A DNA stretch of 32,361 bases from Alistipes sp. (GCA_017505725.1 JAFVOR010000076.1:1-32361), one strand, 5' to 3'; shown: positions 1 to 8,371, numbered from the stretch's first letter. Notes: generated by a model not told the origin, from the letters alone. Made by a program: numbers and translations.

Positions 1-314
1 ACGAACTCAGGTTTCTTTGCCAAATATAAGGCAGGAGTAGCGAAACGCTGACCACCTGGGTAACCAGTGTGGCGGACATAGACCTTGTCGGTCAACTTCT
101 TACCTGTGAGCTTAACCTTCTCTGCATTGATAACGATAACATAGTCACCGCAGTCAACGTGAGGGGTGTAGCCCGGCTTGTTCTTACCGCAGAGAATCTT
201 TGCGATCTGCGATGCCAAGCGACCCAATACCTCGTTAGTAGCGTCGATAACAACCCACTCCTTGTTGACTGTCTCAGCATTCAACGAGATAGTTTTGTAA
301 CTTAATGAATCCAT
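1..314 (-). CDS. rplM: 50S ribosomal protein L13 (partial, C-terminus beyond window)
   Basis: Large-subunit ribosomal protein L13, an early assembly protein that binds 23S rRNA. The minus-strand reading begins with ATG at 314 and runs off the left edge, giving about 104 residues of a protein normally around 150. The N-terminus [16 protein letters not shown], then [36 protein letters not shown] and [10 protein letters not shown], are the conserved L13 blocks; the MDxLSYKT opening is typical of Bacteroidetes. In most genomes rpsI (S9) follows, and would lie to the left of this window. A consensus promoter and a small 5' UTR hairpin sit directly upstream. It is divergent from the amidohydrolase. 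The identification is firm; only the missing end limits the entry. Confidence 0.97.
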   Translation of the reverse strand, partial: MDSLSYKTISLNAETVNKEWVVIDATNEVLGRLASQIAKILCGKNKPGYTPHVDCGDYVIVINAEKVKLTGKKLTDKVYVRHTGYPGGQRFATPALYLAKKPEF

Positions 315-347
315 CTAATACTTGTTAAAAAATTTATGTAATCCAAC

Positions 348-362
348 CTCGCACTTTGCGAG
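348..362 (-). promoter_or_regulatory. Hairpin at the 5' end of the rplM leader
   Basis: A perfect 6-bp inverted repeat (CTCGCA / TGCGAG, 3-base loop) lies just downstream of the -7 box of the rplM promoter. It would form at or within a few bases of the transcript's 5' end, with about 35 bases between it and the start codon. It could be a 5' stability element or part of an autogenous L13 leader; the sequence alone does not decide. It is too short and too far from the left end to act as a terminator for another gene. Confidence 0.45.
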
Positions 363-366
363 TGCG

Positions 367-398
367 CAAAGGTACGAACAATTTTTGAATTACACAAA
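367..398 (-). promoter_or_regulatory. Bacteroidetes-type promoter for rplM
   Basis: Read on the minus strand, TTTG (395-398) is followed after exactly 20 bases by TACCTTTG (367-374), a full match to the primary sigma factor pattern TTTG / TAnnTTTG of Bacteroidetes. The expected start of transcription is near 360-363, giving a leader of about 48 bases. Confidence 0.8.
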
Positions 399-475
399 CT
401 TTTTAATAATTAAAAATCAAAGTAAAAGATCGGACATTCGACATCGACTTTTTCTGTGATTTTCAGCCACATCGT

Positions 476-507
476 TTTGCTCATTTGAAAAGAATGCACT
501 ACCTTTG
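476..507 (+). promoter_or_regulatory. Bacteroidetes-type promoter for the M20 amidohydrolase
   Basis: TTTG at 476-479 and TACCTTTG at 500-507 are separated by 20 bases, a full consensus match. The -7 box overlaps a possible in-frame TTG start at 505, which rules that codon out and leaves ATG 535 as the first usable start, roughly 20 bases after the predicted transcription start. Confidence 0.8.
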
Positions 508-534
508 TGGTTAGCAGATAAATTTAATAGAAGT

Positions 535-1953
535 ATGATCAAGACACTATTAGCTTCGGCAATATTGGTTTCGAACATCGGACTCACTTGGTTCGAGAAC
601 CATTTCGAGACCTACGACAAGATGCAGAAGGAACTTCACGAATTGGCAGAGCCAGGTTTTGTGGAGTACAAGAGCAGCGAACTCATAATCAAGCACCTCG
701 AGGAGAACGGATTCAAGGTTGAGCGCGGCGTAGCCAACCTCCCAACCGCATTTATCGCCACCTTTGGCGAGGGCGAACCGGTCTTGGCGGTGCTTGCCGA
801 GTACGATGCCCTACCCGGACTCTCGCAAGATACAACAGCCTGCTTTAGTCCACGCGTACAAGGTGGCTACGGACACGGTTGCGGACACAATCTCATCGGC
901 ACAACTGCCGTATCTGCCGCAGTAGCACTATCGAAATGGCTCGCTCAAGGACACAAGGGAACAATCAAACTCTATGGTTGCCCTGCCGAAGAGGGCGGTG
1001 GAGGAAAGACCTATATGGTGCGTGAGGGTCTGTTCGATGGTGTCGATTGCGCCATCTCGTACCACCCTATGTCACACAATCAGATACTCCGTGACACCTG
1101 GTCGACAAAAATCGGCATACTCTTCAACTTCGAGGGTATAACATCGCACGCTGGAGGAACTCCCCACCTTGGTCGCTCTGCACTCGATGGTGTAGAGGCG
1201 TTCAATATGATGATGAATATGAACCGTGAGCACTTCCACCAAAATAGCCGAGTGCACTATGTGATTACCAATGGCGGTGAGGCACCAAATATCGTTCCCG
1301 ACAAGGCACAGGTCTACTACTACCTCCGTCACCAGGACCCGAAGGTTGCCAAAGATATCCTTGAGCGCACCATAGCTGCCGCCAAAGGCGCGGCAATGGG
1401 CACGGGTACAACCGTCAAGTACAATTTCGTGGCGGGCTCGTATTCGATGTTGTGCAACACCTACCTCGGTCGTATGGCGCAGCGCAACCTCGAAAAGGTG
1501 GGAGGAGTAAAACTCACCGCAGAGGAGAAGGCCTATCTCGAGGAGTTAAATCGCAACGCAGGACTACCGGTTCTCGATCTCTCGAGATACGAGAAGGTTA
1601 AACCATTCCAAGAGGTCATCAGCAGCCAAGGTGGAAGCTCGGATGATACGGGCGATGTTTCGCAAGTTTTGCCTCTTTGCCGAGTTGAGACCTGCGTAAG
1701 TCCGGGTTCGCTGCACACTTGGCACTTCTCCTCAGTTTCGGGAACTTCGATTGCCACAAAGGCGATGCTCAATGCCGCCAAGACCATATTCCTAACCTTT
1801 GTCGAGATTTACAAAAATCCGAAGGAGTTGAAGCATATTCGCGCAGATTGGGAGGCGGTACAGGGCAAGGATTACAAGTACGAATGTCTGATAGGCAACG
1901 AGCCTCCGGCATTGGAGTACTTCAGAGATTTGGCCAAAAAGGCGAACAAATAA
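535..1953 (+). CDS. M20 family amidohydrolase, AbgB-like (p-aminobenzoyl-glutamate hydrolase subunit B type)
   Basis: A 472-residue metal-dependent amidohydrolase of peptidase family M20, closest by eye to E. coli AbgB, which with AbgA cleaves p-aminobenzoyl-glutamate, a folate breakdown product. Metal and catalytic motifs are visible: GHGCGHN at 113-119, GCPAEEGGGGKT around 148-158 with the catalytic Glu pair at 152-153, YHP at 176-178, SSDDTGDVS before residue 383, and LHTW near 393-396. The central FNFEGITSHAGGTPHLGRSALD stretch is the dimerisation or lid domain. ATG 535 is chosen because the in-frame TTG at 505 lies inside the promoter -7 box. The first 20 residues are hydrophobic, where AbgB has a polar helix, so a weak signal or membrane anchor is possible but no clear cleavage site is seen. 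No abgA or abgT is nearby. Substrate is inferred only; other N-acyl amino acids are possible. Confidence 0.88.
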   Translation: MIKTLLASAILVSNIGLTWFENHFETYDKMQKELHELAEPGFVEYKSSELIIKHLEENGFKVERGVANLPTAFIATFGEGEPVLAVLAEYDALPGLSQDTTACFSPRVQGGYGHGCGHNLIGTTAVSAAVALSKWLAQGHKGTIKLYGCPAEEGGGGKTYMVREGLFDGVDCAISYHPMSHNQILRDTWSTKIGILFNFEGITSHAGGTPHLGRSALDGVEAFNMMMNMNREHFHQNSRVHYVITNGGEAPNIVPDKAQVYYYLRHQDPKVAKDILERTIAAAKGAAMGTGTTVKYNFVAGSYSMLCNTYLGRMAQRNLEKVGGVKLTAEEKAYLEELNRNAGLPVLDLSRYEKVKPFQEVISSQGGSSDDTGDVSQVLPLCRVETCVSPGSLHTWHFSSVSGTSIATKAMLNAAKTIFLTFVEIYKNPKELKHIRADWEAVQGKDYKYECLIGNEPPALEYFRDLAKKANK

Positions 1954-1964
1954 TTCCACAACAA

Positions 1965-2000
1965 AAGCAATAGCCAAGCATTCGTGCTTGGCTATTGCTT
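1965..2000. terminator. Hairpin terminator between convergent genes
   Basis: A perfect 16-bp inverted repeat (1965-1980 and 1985-2000) closed by a UUCG tetraloop lies between the amidohydrolase stop and the convergent PH-domain gene stop. It lacks a long T run on either side, but the very stable stem and its position between converging genes make a bidirectional terminator likely. Confidence 0.75.
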
Positions 2001-2016
2001 ATTAGTATTCACATAG

Positions 2017-2529
2017 TTAGAGGTAAATCTCCATTTTATCGGGCTCGGCGCAAGATATCACAATGCTCTTGCCATCCCATTTTCGCACCAAAAAGAGGTT
2101 ATCAAACGAAGTAGCATAGAGTTTGAATGAGCCAATCAAGCGTGAATAGTACGAGCCATAATAGCCGAACAGACCTCCCACGCCCGCAGTGCGAATTGCA
2201 CCTCGCATCGCATTCGCAGGCAATCGCTCCACGCTCTTTATCTCCTCGCGGGTTATGACGATACTCTTATAGCGACGCAAAACGACTATTTGCGACTCCC
2301 CTACCTCGAGTCGTTGCGGAGCGTAGCCCTCGCACGCAAGAATCGTAGGCAACATTATCGCATTAAAGAGCAAGAGCGCGATGAGCGGTTCGGTCGAATT
2401 CTCTTGCGTAAAGATGTTGTCGAAGAGAAATATCGACACACAAATCCACAAGATAAAGACCGCAAAGGTCACCGCCCATATCCGCTTGTCCCACACAAAA
2501 GGAACCGTATAGAACTCTTTTGACTTCAT
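2017..2529 (-). CDS. Small membrane protein with bacterial PH-like domain
   Basis: A 170-residue protein with two hydrophobic helices near the N-terminus (about residues 17-37 and 47-65), followed by a cytoplasmic-looking region of about 100 residues. That region contains QRLEVGESQIVVLRRYKSIVI and EIKSVERLP, a pattern like the bacterial PH-domain membrane proteins (bPH_5 type). A glycine/tyrosine-rich patch (GGLFGYYGSYYSRLIGSFKLY) sits where these proteins carry a beta hairpin. It starts 13 bases after the stop of the beta-barrel gene and is the last gene of that operon, so it is probably co-expressed with the TPR and barrel proteins. No catalytic motif is seen and its function is unknown. 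Confidence 0.7.
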   Translation of the reverse strand: MKSKEFYTVPFVWDKRIWAVTFAVFILWICVSIFLFDNIFTQENSTEPLIALLLFNAIMLPTILACEGYAPQRLEVGESQIVVLRRYKSIVITREEIKSVERLPANAMRGAIRTAGVGGLFGYYGSYYSRLIGSFKLYATSFDNLFLVRKWDGKSIVISCAEPDKMEIYL

Positions 2530-2542
2530 TGGCCACTATTGG

Positions 2543-4324
2543 TTAGAATTGCACCTTGATACCCACCAGGAAACCAGCGCCCACCTCACGATAGAATGCC
2601 CAATTGTAGGTCGGCATAACATCACCAACGAGATTATTGCCCTGCAAGAACACCGTCCAGGTCTTGTTCACCTTGTAGTCGGCATAGAGGCTCAAATCGA
2701 GCGCTGTAGGGGCGGTAAATCTGCCGATTTTGGTCTCTGCAGTCGAGCCCTCGACAAAGAGTCGCTCGTCGAAAACTGTTGTCCACTGCGTCTTGCCACA
2801 GATCTCAGCCGAGAGTCCCAGAGTAAACTTCTTGTGGTTGTAGCGCACGCGCAACATAGCCTCGTAGTCGGGCATCGCTCCACCAAGCGGTGTCTCATCG
2901 TCAAGCATCGCAAAATTGTCGTACAGCGACCCCTTCACCTGTGCAGTTATAAGCAACTGCGAGATTGGGCGGTAGTCGATAGCACCACACAACGACCATA
3001 CATTGCGTCGAGCCGAGATTGCATCGAAGAATAGCTGATTGACATTGTACCAATAGACGGCATTGAGCATAAACGACATATTGGCATAGACACGGTATGC
3101 GAACTTGCTATCCGCAGTGTGTCCCGACACACCGAAACGCAAATTATAGAGATCAGTATTAGCCACCGCCTTATCGCTACGAAGCAGAGTATTCGGTGCG
3201 CCCAATATTGCCACATACGGATTACGACGAGCCAACGAGCAGTAGCTATTATTCTGCAGACCACCATCCGCCTCGACATAAGGTACTGCCAAGCCGCTAT
3301 CGCCAATATTCAGCGAGACATTCACCACCGGAAAGGCGTGCCACCTATTCTTCTTAACCTCGTCAGCAGGGTTGTTGTCATAGCAGAGTTTTGCTCCGAC
3401 ATTCAAATCAATCAATCCTCCCGAGCGATAACGATACATAAGCGTTGCACCTACAATCGAATTTTTGTAGTTCTTGAGCGACTTCAGACCGTAATAACCC
3501 TCGTAGTCGACATTCAGCGAGATAGCACTCTTCTTTGTCACCTCACGAGCCAAAGCGAGACCTGCCACCACATTCATCTGATTGTATCGATCGGCCTCGA
3601 TGAAGCTGGTTGACTCATCGAAGAAGTAGTCGGCGGCAGCATATATCTTAAAGTTGAGATGTCGGTAGTCAGCAAAAGTATCACCAAAGCTGACTCCTAA
3701 CTTGACATCCTGATAGTCTATTCGTCGACGCTTGAAGAGCATCTCGGGCTCACCACTCTCGCTGTAACGATTGTGAAACGGATAGCGGTGGTAGACATCC
3801 ATCGTGTAGGAGAGGTCGCCGGCCAATGTGTAGCGTCCGAAATACTTACCACCTATCACGCCAAACTTATTGTTCATCTGCATAGAGCGGTTATCGTTGT
3901 ACGACGCATCGCCCTCGACATAGCGCAACTTTGAGTAGAGTCCATAGTGGTTGGCATAACCCGTAATATAACCCACATCGGCACGATGTGCAGTGGCATA
4001 GAGATCACCAACGGTGGTCAACGGATAGCCCGCACCCAGCTTCAGATAGAAGGGGTAGCGACGCTGATACTCCCAATAGGTAGCGGTAGCCGCATTGAAG
4101 CGGTGAGTGCCGAGTGTCGAGGCAAACGAACGCGGAGTGATCGTATAGTCGATCTCGGGGCGCAAGGTGATGGTGTCGACCATATTCGGAGCGACATCCA
4201 TCTTTCGAGCCTTGGCAATCTCGGGCGCATACTCCTTGGTCACCTCGACCTGTTTGGTCACCTGTGCCGATGCCGAGAGCGACATCGCACACAAAACTGC
4301 AATGAGTGTAATATATCGTTTCAT
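2543..4324 (-). CDS. Outer-membrane beta-barrel protein (TonB-dependent-receptor-like, no plug)
   Basis: A 593-residue protein with a signal peptide ending SLSASA-Q. A mature N-terminus with QVEVTKEYAPEI follows, then about 500 residues of alternating aromatic/polar strands and a C-terminal ...GFLVGIKVQF that ends in Phe, as outer-membrane barrels do. No plug domain or clear TonB box is visible, so although relatives are often called TonB-dependent receptors it is better described as a barrel protein. ATG at 4322-4324 gives the best signal peptide; a GTG six bases upstream overlaps the TPR gene stop and is less likely. It lies 5 bases after the TPR gene, indicating translational coupling. By inference the exported TPR protein and this barrel work as a pair in the envelope; the role is unknown. 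Confidence 0.8.
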   Translation of the reverse strand: MKRYITLIAVLCAMSLSASAQVTKQVEVTKEYAPEIAKARKMDVAPNMVDTITLRPEIDYTITPRSFASTLGTHRFNAATATYWEYQRRYPFYLKLGAGYPLTTVGDLYATAHRADVGYITGYANHYGLYSKLRYVEGDASYNDNRSMQMNNKFGVIGGKYFGRYTLAGDLSYTMDVYHRYPFHNRYSESGEPEMLFKRRRIDYQDVKLGVSFGDTFADYRHLNFKIYAAADYFFDESTSFIEADRYNQMNVVAGLALAREVTKKSAISLNVDYEGYYGLKSLKNYKNSIVGATLMYRYRSGGLIDLNVGAKLCYDNNPADEVKKNRWHAFPVVNVSLNIGDSGLAVPYVEADGGLQNNSYCSLARRNPYVAILGAPNTLLRSDKAVANTDLYNLRFGVSGHTADSKFAYRVYANMSFMLNAVYWYNVNQLFFDAISARRNVWSLCGAIDYRPISQLLITAQVKGSLYDNFAMLDDETPLGGAMPDYEAMLRVRYNHKKFTLGLSAEICGKTQWTTVFDERLFVEGSTAETKIGRFTAPTALDLSLYADYKVNKTWTVFLQGNNLVGDVMPTYNWAFYREVGAGFLVGIKVQF

Positions 4325-4329
4325 AGCCA

Positions 4330-7314
4330 CTAATTCAATTTTTCGAGTTTAGACTGAGCCTCTGCTACAATGCCATCGTCGGCAGGGGTGTAGCCATCGA
4401 CCACGCTGCGATAGGTGGCTCGCGCCTGGAACATATCGTTGCGCTGCACATAGATATCGCCGAGCAGAATAAATGCCTTACCCAACCAATAGGAGTGAGG
4501 AGTCTTGCTATCGGCAAGGTTGTATACCTTCTTCTCGCTCTCCTCGTACTTACCCTCGGCAAAGAGTCGCTCGATGATGCGATATGCCGACTCGGCACCC
4601 TCCACATTCGAGACGTCGGCAGAGAGGGCTTCGTAAATCTTGGCAGCCTCCTCCACCTCGTTACGCGAAGCGTGCACCTTCGCCTTGGCAAAGCGCACTC
4701 GGCGCAACATCGTTGCATCCACATCCGCCAGGCTATCCAGGTCGCCCGCCATAACGAGCAACGCATCGTCATCCTTCGACAGAAGCACCGACTCGGCATA
4801 GCCGCTTGCAGCATCGGTTCGTGCCGCGGCACTATCCACCACCGTGTAGAGGCGACGATATGCCACTGCCGACTCGTCGTACATCTTGTGCTCGAAGGTC
4901 AGATTTGCCAACTTCTCGACCACAGGCGTGGTGTATTGGTTAGTAGGCTGCTCCGAGAGAAGTTTCAAGCTCGCTATTGCGCTATCGAGGCTGTCGCTCT
5001 TGAGGTAGCAATCACTCAAATAGTAGAGAGCATCGTTAGTGTAGTAGCCCTTCGGATAATCCTTCAGATAGTTCTTTAGATGAGGTATAGCATCGTTGAC
5101 ACGATTTGCTAAGTAGATATTCTGCGCTGCACGGAACGACAACGAGTCGCGTGCCATAAGGCTGGTATCGACCACCGCACCTGTGCGCTCGGCATAGGCG
5201 AAGTAGGCGTTGATATCACCCTTCGACACATATATCTCGCGCACGCTCTGGATAGCATCCTTAGCAGCTGCCGACTGCGGTGCTGCGCTGATAATCTTAT
5301 CGTAAAAGTGTAGCGATCGGTCACTATTACCGAGGTTGAAGTGTACCAAGCCGAGGTCGAGCAATGCCGGTGTATGGAATGGCGACTGCGGATAGTCATC
5401 CACAAACTTCTCCAACACGGTAGCACCATCGGAGTAGCGGCCGAGCGAGACATAGGTGCGTCCCAACTCGTAGGCGGCATCATCGTTGAAATCTCCGCAA
5501 TTCTCGCCCTGCATCTGCTTCAATGCACCAATCTTTGCCGATGTCTTACCCGCCAAGCCGAGCGAGATGGCACGCTGATACTTTGCATAGTCCTGCTCGG
5601 CAGTACCAAGCGACGCTGCACCTTCGTAACTCTTAACCGCATCGGCATACTTGCGCTGCGAATATTGGGCATCGCCCAAGCGGTTGTAGGCATCGGCCCT
5701 ATAGCGGTCGGCCGTCTTGTAGAGCCAGATGAAACCCTCGAAAGCCTTCTGGCTCTTTGCCATATTCGACTGCTCGAAGTGTGCATAGCCGAGGTTATAG
5801 AGCGCCATCTTATACTCATTCTCCGTCTTCGGCGCACGACGGAGGTAGTAGTCGTAGTAGTTTATAGCCTTATCGAGGTTGCCCTGCTTATACTCTATCT
5901 CGCCAAGCCAGAAGAGGCACAACGCATTGTACTTTGGACTCACGCCAACCTTCTGTGCCTCATCGAGTTTCGACTTCGCCTTATCATAGTCGCCTGCAAC
6001 AAACGCCTCCAGACCATTGAAATATGCAATCTTCTGCAGTGCCGCACGCTGTGTTCCGTCGGGATTAGGGAAGGCCTTGATAGCCTTGTAGGCCATCTCG
6101 TAGTCGTGCGAGTTGTAGTAGGCAGCAATGAGCAGCTCACGAGCCTCGTCGGCACGCTCCGACTCGGGATACTTGGTGACATAGCGGGTCAACACATTTA
6201 TCGACTCGTTGAATGTGCCACCTCCCGTCTCGAAGAGGAGCTTTCCGTAGTTGAAAAGTGCATCCTCCGAAATCTCGTTGTTGTACTTCTCGTCGGCAGA
6301 CATCGCAAAGGCGTGGATAGCCTTGCGCTTGTCGTCACGACGGATATAGCAGTCTGCCAAGTGGTAGGAGGCATTCTGCGCCAACTCGTCGCTACCTTCG
6401 GCAACCTTCAGGAGAGCCTCGATAGCGGTAGCGTAGTCGGTCGAACGATATGCCGAGTAGCCGAGAATATAGTTCTCCTCGCGGCCCATCTTACCACCCG
6501 AGCGCTGATACATCGAGATGTAGAGGAACGACTTGTTGTAGCCCTGTAGACGATACCACGCCTCTGCCACAACACGCATAAGCTCCGTGCGCTCCAACTC
6601 CACCGAGTTTTTGAGCAGAGCATCGCCATTCTTCACCACATATTGGTAGTTACCCCTCGCAAACTCTATCTGGAAGAGGTAGTAAGGGATAATCTTTGCG
6701 TAGTTGTCGCTCTTTTTCAGACTCTCGAAACCGGTGTATGCAGCCTTATACTCGCCACGCGCGTAGTGGATATAGGATTTGTAGTAGATTGCGTGGTCGG
6801 CATAATCACCCGTTGGCGAGAGTATCGAAAATAGTTCGTAGGCCTTATCATAGTTGCCCGAAGTGAACTCGATATAGCCGAGTCGCATATTGTAGCGCTC
6901 CTTGTTGTCGGAGGTAAGAGCCTTGTACGATACACGATTGAGATACTTGCGGGCCTGACTGTACTCCTCGCGTTCGCAGTGGTACATAGCCAACATAAAG
7001 CGGACATCGTTCACGTGCACCGACTCGGGATAGCGACGCAGATAGGCGAGCATAATCTGCTCGGCATCGTTGTCGTGCATCTCGGCAGCACAACGCACCA
7101 AGGCAAAGTCGATATAACGCACCATCGGTTCGTCGTCAATCGAGATCTTCTCGCGCAAGCGAGAGAGCGAGTAGCGGGCATCACCATAACGACCGTGCTC
7201 GAGCAACGAAAAGGCACGATCCATCTCTCGCTTCAAATCAGCAGTGACCGAAGCCACCGCCGAGCCTATATAGAGCGTTGCAAAGAGCAACACAAAGAGG
7301 GTTTTCTTCAACAT
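4330..7314 (-). CDS. Large exported tetratricopeptide-repeat protein
   Basis: A 994-residue protein with a signal peptide (hydrophobic core at residues 5-20) and then almost continuous TPR units to the C-terminus. Typical repeats are A..LF..GNYDKAYELF, LGEIEYKQGNLDKAINYYDYYLRRAP and ALLDLGLVHFNLGNSDRSLHFYDKII, with repeated YP(E/Q/K)S between units as in the YbgF/BamD type of periplasmic TPR. There is no lipobox, so it is probably periplasmic. It is the first gene of the operon with the barrel and PH-like genes. TPR solenoids bind peptides or proteins, so a scaffold for an outer-membrane complex is likely, but the partner is unknown. Start ATG 7314 is supported by the signal peptide and by the TACTTTTG box upstream. 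Confidence 0.88.
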   Translation of the reverse strand: MLKKTLFVLLFATLYIGSAVASVTADLKREMDRAFSLLEHGRYGDARYSLSRLREKISIDDEPMVRYIDFALVRCAAEMHDNDAEQIMLAYLRRYPESVHVNDVRFMLAMYHCEREEYSQARKYLNRVSYKALTSDNKERYNMRLGYIEFTSGNYDKAYELFSILSPTGDYADHAIYYKSYIHYARGEYKAAYTGFESLKKSDNYAKIIPYYLFQIEFARGNYQYVVKNGDALLKNSVELERTELMRVVAEAWYRLQGYNKSFLYISMYQRSGGKMGREENYILGYSAYRSTDYATAIEALLKVAEGSDELAQNASYHLADCYIRRDDKRKAIHAFAMSADEKYNNEISEDALFNYGKLLFETGGGTFNESINVLTRYVTKYPESERADEARELLIAAYYNSHDYEMAYKAIKAFPNPDGTQRAALQKIAYFNGLEAFVAGDYDKAKSKLDEAQKVGVSPKYNALCLFWLGEIEYKQGNLDKAINYYDYYLRRAPKTENEYKMALYNLGYAHFEQSNMAKSQKAFEGFIWLYKTADRYRADAYNRLGDAQYSQRKYADAVKSYEGAASLGTAEQDYAKYQRAISLGLAGKTSAKIGALKQMQGENCGDFNDDAAYELGRTYVSLGRYSDGATVLEKFVDDYPQSPFHTPALLDLGLVHFNLGNSDRSLHFYDKIISAAPQSAAAKDAIQSVREIYVSKGDINAYFAYAERTGAVVDTSLMARDSLSFRAAQNIYLANRVNDAIPHLKNYLKDYPKGYYTNDALYYLSDCYLKSDSLDSAIASLKLLSEQPTNQYTTPVVEKLANLTFEHKMYDESAVAYRRLYTVVDSAAARTDAASGYAESVLLSKDDDALLVMAGDLDSLADVDATMLRRVRFAKAKVHASRNEVEEAAKIYEALSADVSNVEGAESAYRIIERLFAEGKYEESEKKVYNLADSKTPHSYWLGKAFILLGDIYVQRNDMFQARATYRSVVDGYTPADDGIVAEAQSKLEKLN

Positions 7315-7340
7315 AACTACACTCGTTTTCAGAATCTAGG

Positions 7341-7348
7341 CAAAAGTA
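7341..7348 (-). promoter_or_regulatory. Probable -7 box for the TPR/barrel/PH operon
   Basis: The minus-strand octamer TACTTTTG fits TAnnTTTG and lies 26 bases upstream of ATG 7314. The -33 region about 20 bases further upstream is T-rich but has no exact TTTG, so the match is partial. Confidence 0.5.
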
Positions 7349-7468
7349 CGAAATAAATTCGAGAATTAAAAATTAAAAATTGTAAATTTTTACGTTCTAT
7401 AAGAAATTAAGGACTACAATAACACACAGATAGTGCTTATGGGATTAATGAGGACATTTAGACTCAAT

Positions 7469-7900
7469 CTATCGCTCCAACATTCCTAAGACTTTATCCA
7501 CTAGGTATGGTTCAATTGGGAAATCACGCATATTAAAACTACCAATGGATCTCGATGGGAGAGAGTGATCCAAAACAAACTTCCAGAAAAAGGGCATTTC
7601 CGAATCGTCAATTATGTATAAAATTATCGAGTTTTCCCTATTTTCTTCTCTCTCCAAATGCCACCTATAACGAAGTCCGTCTTCCACCCAACCAGAGTCA
7701 TACGAGTTTTTACTAGCGAGCACCAAATAGATTTTTGCGCTTCGTACATTCTCAAGTATAACATCGGTAATAACACACCCGACAGGTATACATTTTCTAT
7801 CAATAAAATAAGAAATACCCACCTTATCGAAGGCCTCGCAGATGCGATCCGCTATTATTGTATCTTTGCGCGAATAGCTAATAAACACATCGTAGTTCAT
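7469..7900 (-). CDS. Stand-alone TIR-domain protein, apparently lacking the catalytic Glu
   Basis: A 143-residue protein that is essentially one TIR domain. It opens MNYDVFISYSRKDT, has the BB-loop region FIDRKCIPVGCVI at 32-44 and a central IYLVLASKNS strand at 57-66. ATG 7900 is chosen because the TIR core starts there and a -7-like box sits at 7921-7928, inside the longer in-frame extension. In NADase TIRs the motif is S-x-W-V-x-x-E-L. Here it reads SGWVEDGL (69-76), with Gly75 in the Glu position and a Glu at W+2 instead. Bacterial TIRs often act in phage defence or as signalling adaptors, but no partner gene flanks this one. The gene and its surroundings are clearly AT-richer than the neighbours and codon use differs, suggesting acquisition. 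It may be a degenerate enzyme or a non-catalytic adaptor. Confidence 0.82.
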   Translation of the reverse strand: MNYDVFISYSRKDTIIADRICEAFDKVGISYFIDRKCIPVGCVITDVILENVRSAKIYLVLASKNSYDSGWVEDGLRYRWHLEREENRENSIILYIIDDSEMPFFWKFVLDHSLPSRSIGSFNMRDFPIEPYLVDKVLGMLER

Positions 7901-7920
7901 AGGAAAAATTTTTGAGGATT

Positions 7921-7951
7921 TAAAGTTAGCAAACTTTTGCCACTTCACAAA
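7921..7951 (-). promoter_or_regulatory. Probable promoter for the TIR gene
   Basis: On the minus strand, TTTG (7948-7951) is followed after 19 bases by TAACTTTA (7921-7928), one mismatch from TAnnTTTG. It lies about 20 bases upstream of ATG 7900, so the TIR gene probably has its own transcript, starting just after the secG terminator. Confidence 0.5.
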
Positions 7952-7970
7952 ATTAAAGGCACAAAAAGCA

Positions 7971-7996
7971 TAAAAGCCGAACAAAATTGCTCGGCT
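7971..7996 (-). terminator. Terminator of the secG operon
   Basis: On the minus strand AGCCGA and TCGGCT (6-bp stem, 10-base loop) are followed by TTTTA and then TGCTTTTTG. The hairpin begins 26 bases after the secG stop codon, in the right place and orientation for a rho-independent terminator. Confidence 0.7.
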
Positions 7997-8021
7997 CATA
8001 TTAGTGATTTTGTGTTACGGA

Positions 8022-8357
8022 TTAGTTGTTCGCCGGAGTCTCAACCGGAGCTGCCTCTGCAGCAGGAGCCTCAGCCTGTGGAACCTCCACAACCTCAACA
8101 GCCTCGCCTACGCCCTGAAGGTCAGTGTCAACAGCCTTGGTACCGATAAATACGGTGAAGAGGAGCGACAAAACCAACACAGTTGCAGCAGTACCCCAAG
8201 TAAACTTCTCGAGGAAATCTGCAGTCTGACGAACACCCATAACCTGGTTCGAAGCACCAAAGTTAGCAGCCATACCGCTCTTTGGGTTCTGTACCAACAC
8301 TGCGAGAATCATCAAAATGCTCGCAATAAGAATCAATACGATCAAAAATGTACTCAT
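8022..8357 (-). CDS. secG: Preprotein translocase subunit SecG
   Basis: A 111-residue small subunit of the SecYEG channel in the inner membrane. Two transmembrane helices (about 3-23 and 56-73) flank the cytoplasmic loop VQNPKSGMAANFGASNQVMG, and VRQTADFLEKFTW follows; these are the SecG signature blocks. After the second helix comes a 38-residue tail rich in Glu, Val, Ala and Pro, a common addition in Bacteroidetes SecG. It is the last gene of the minus-strand operon, 14 bases after the upstream acidic protein gene, and is followed by a terminator. Confidence 0.95.
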   Translation of the reverse strand: MSTFLIVLILIASILMILAVLVQNPKSGMAANFGASNQVMGVRQTADFLEKFTWGTAATVLVLSLLFTVFIGTKAVDTDLQGVGEAVEVVEVPQAEAPAAEAAPVETPANN

Positions 8358-8371
8358 AATCTATTCTGTTT

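Noticed and set aside
505-534. TTG start at 505 for the amidohydrolase
   Set aside because: It lies within the -7 promoter box and upstream of the predicted transcription start; ATG 535 is used instead.
5341-6549. Long plus-strand open frame (about 400 codons) opposite the TPR gene
   Set aside because: It is antisense to a convincing TPR coding sequence, has no recognisable domain or promoter and follows from the codon bias of the real gene.
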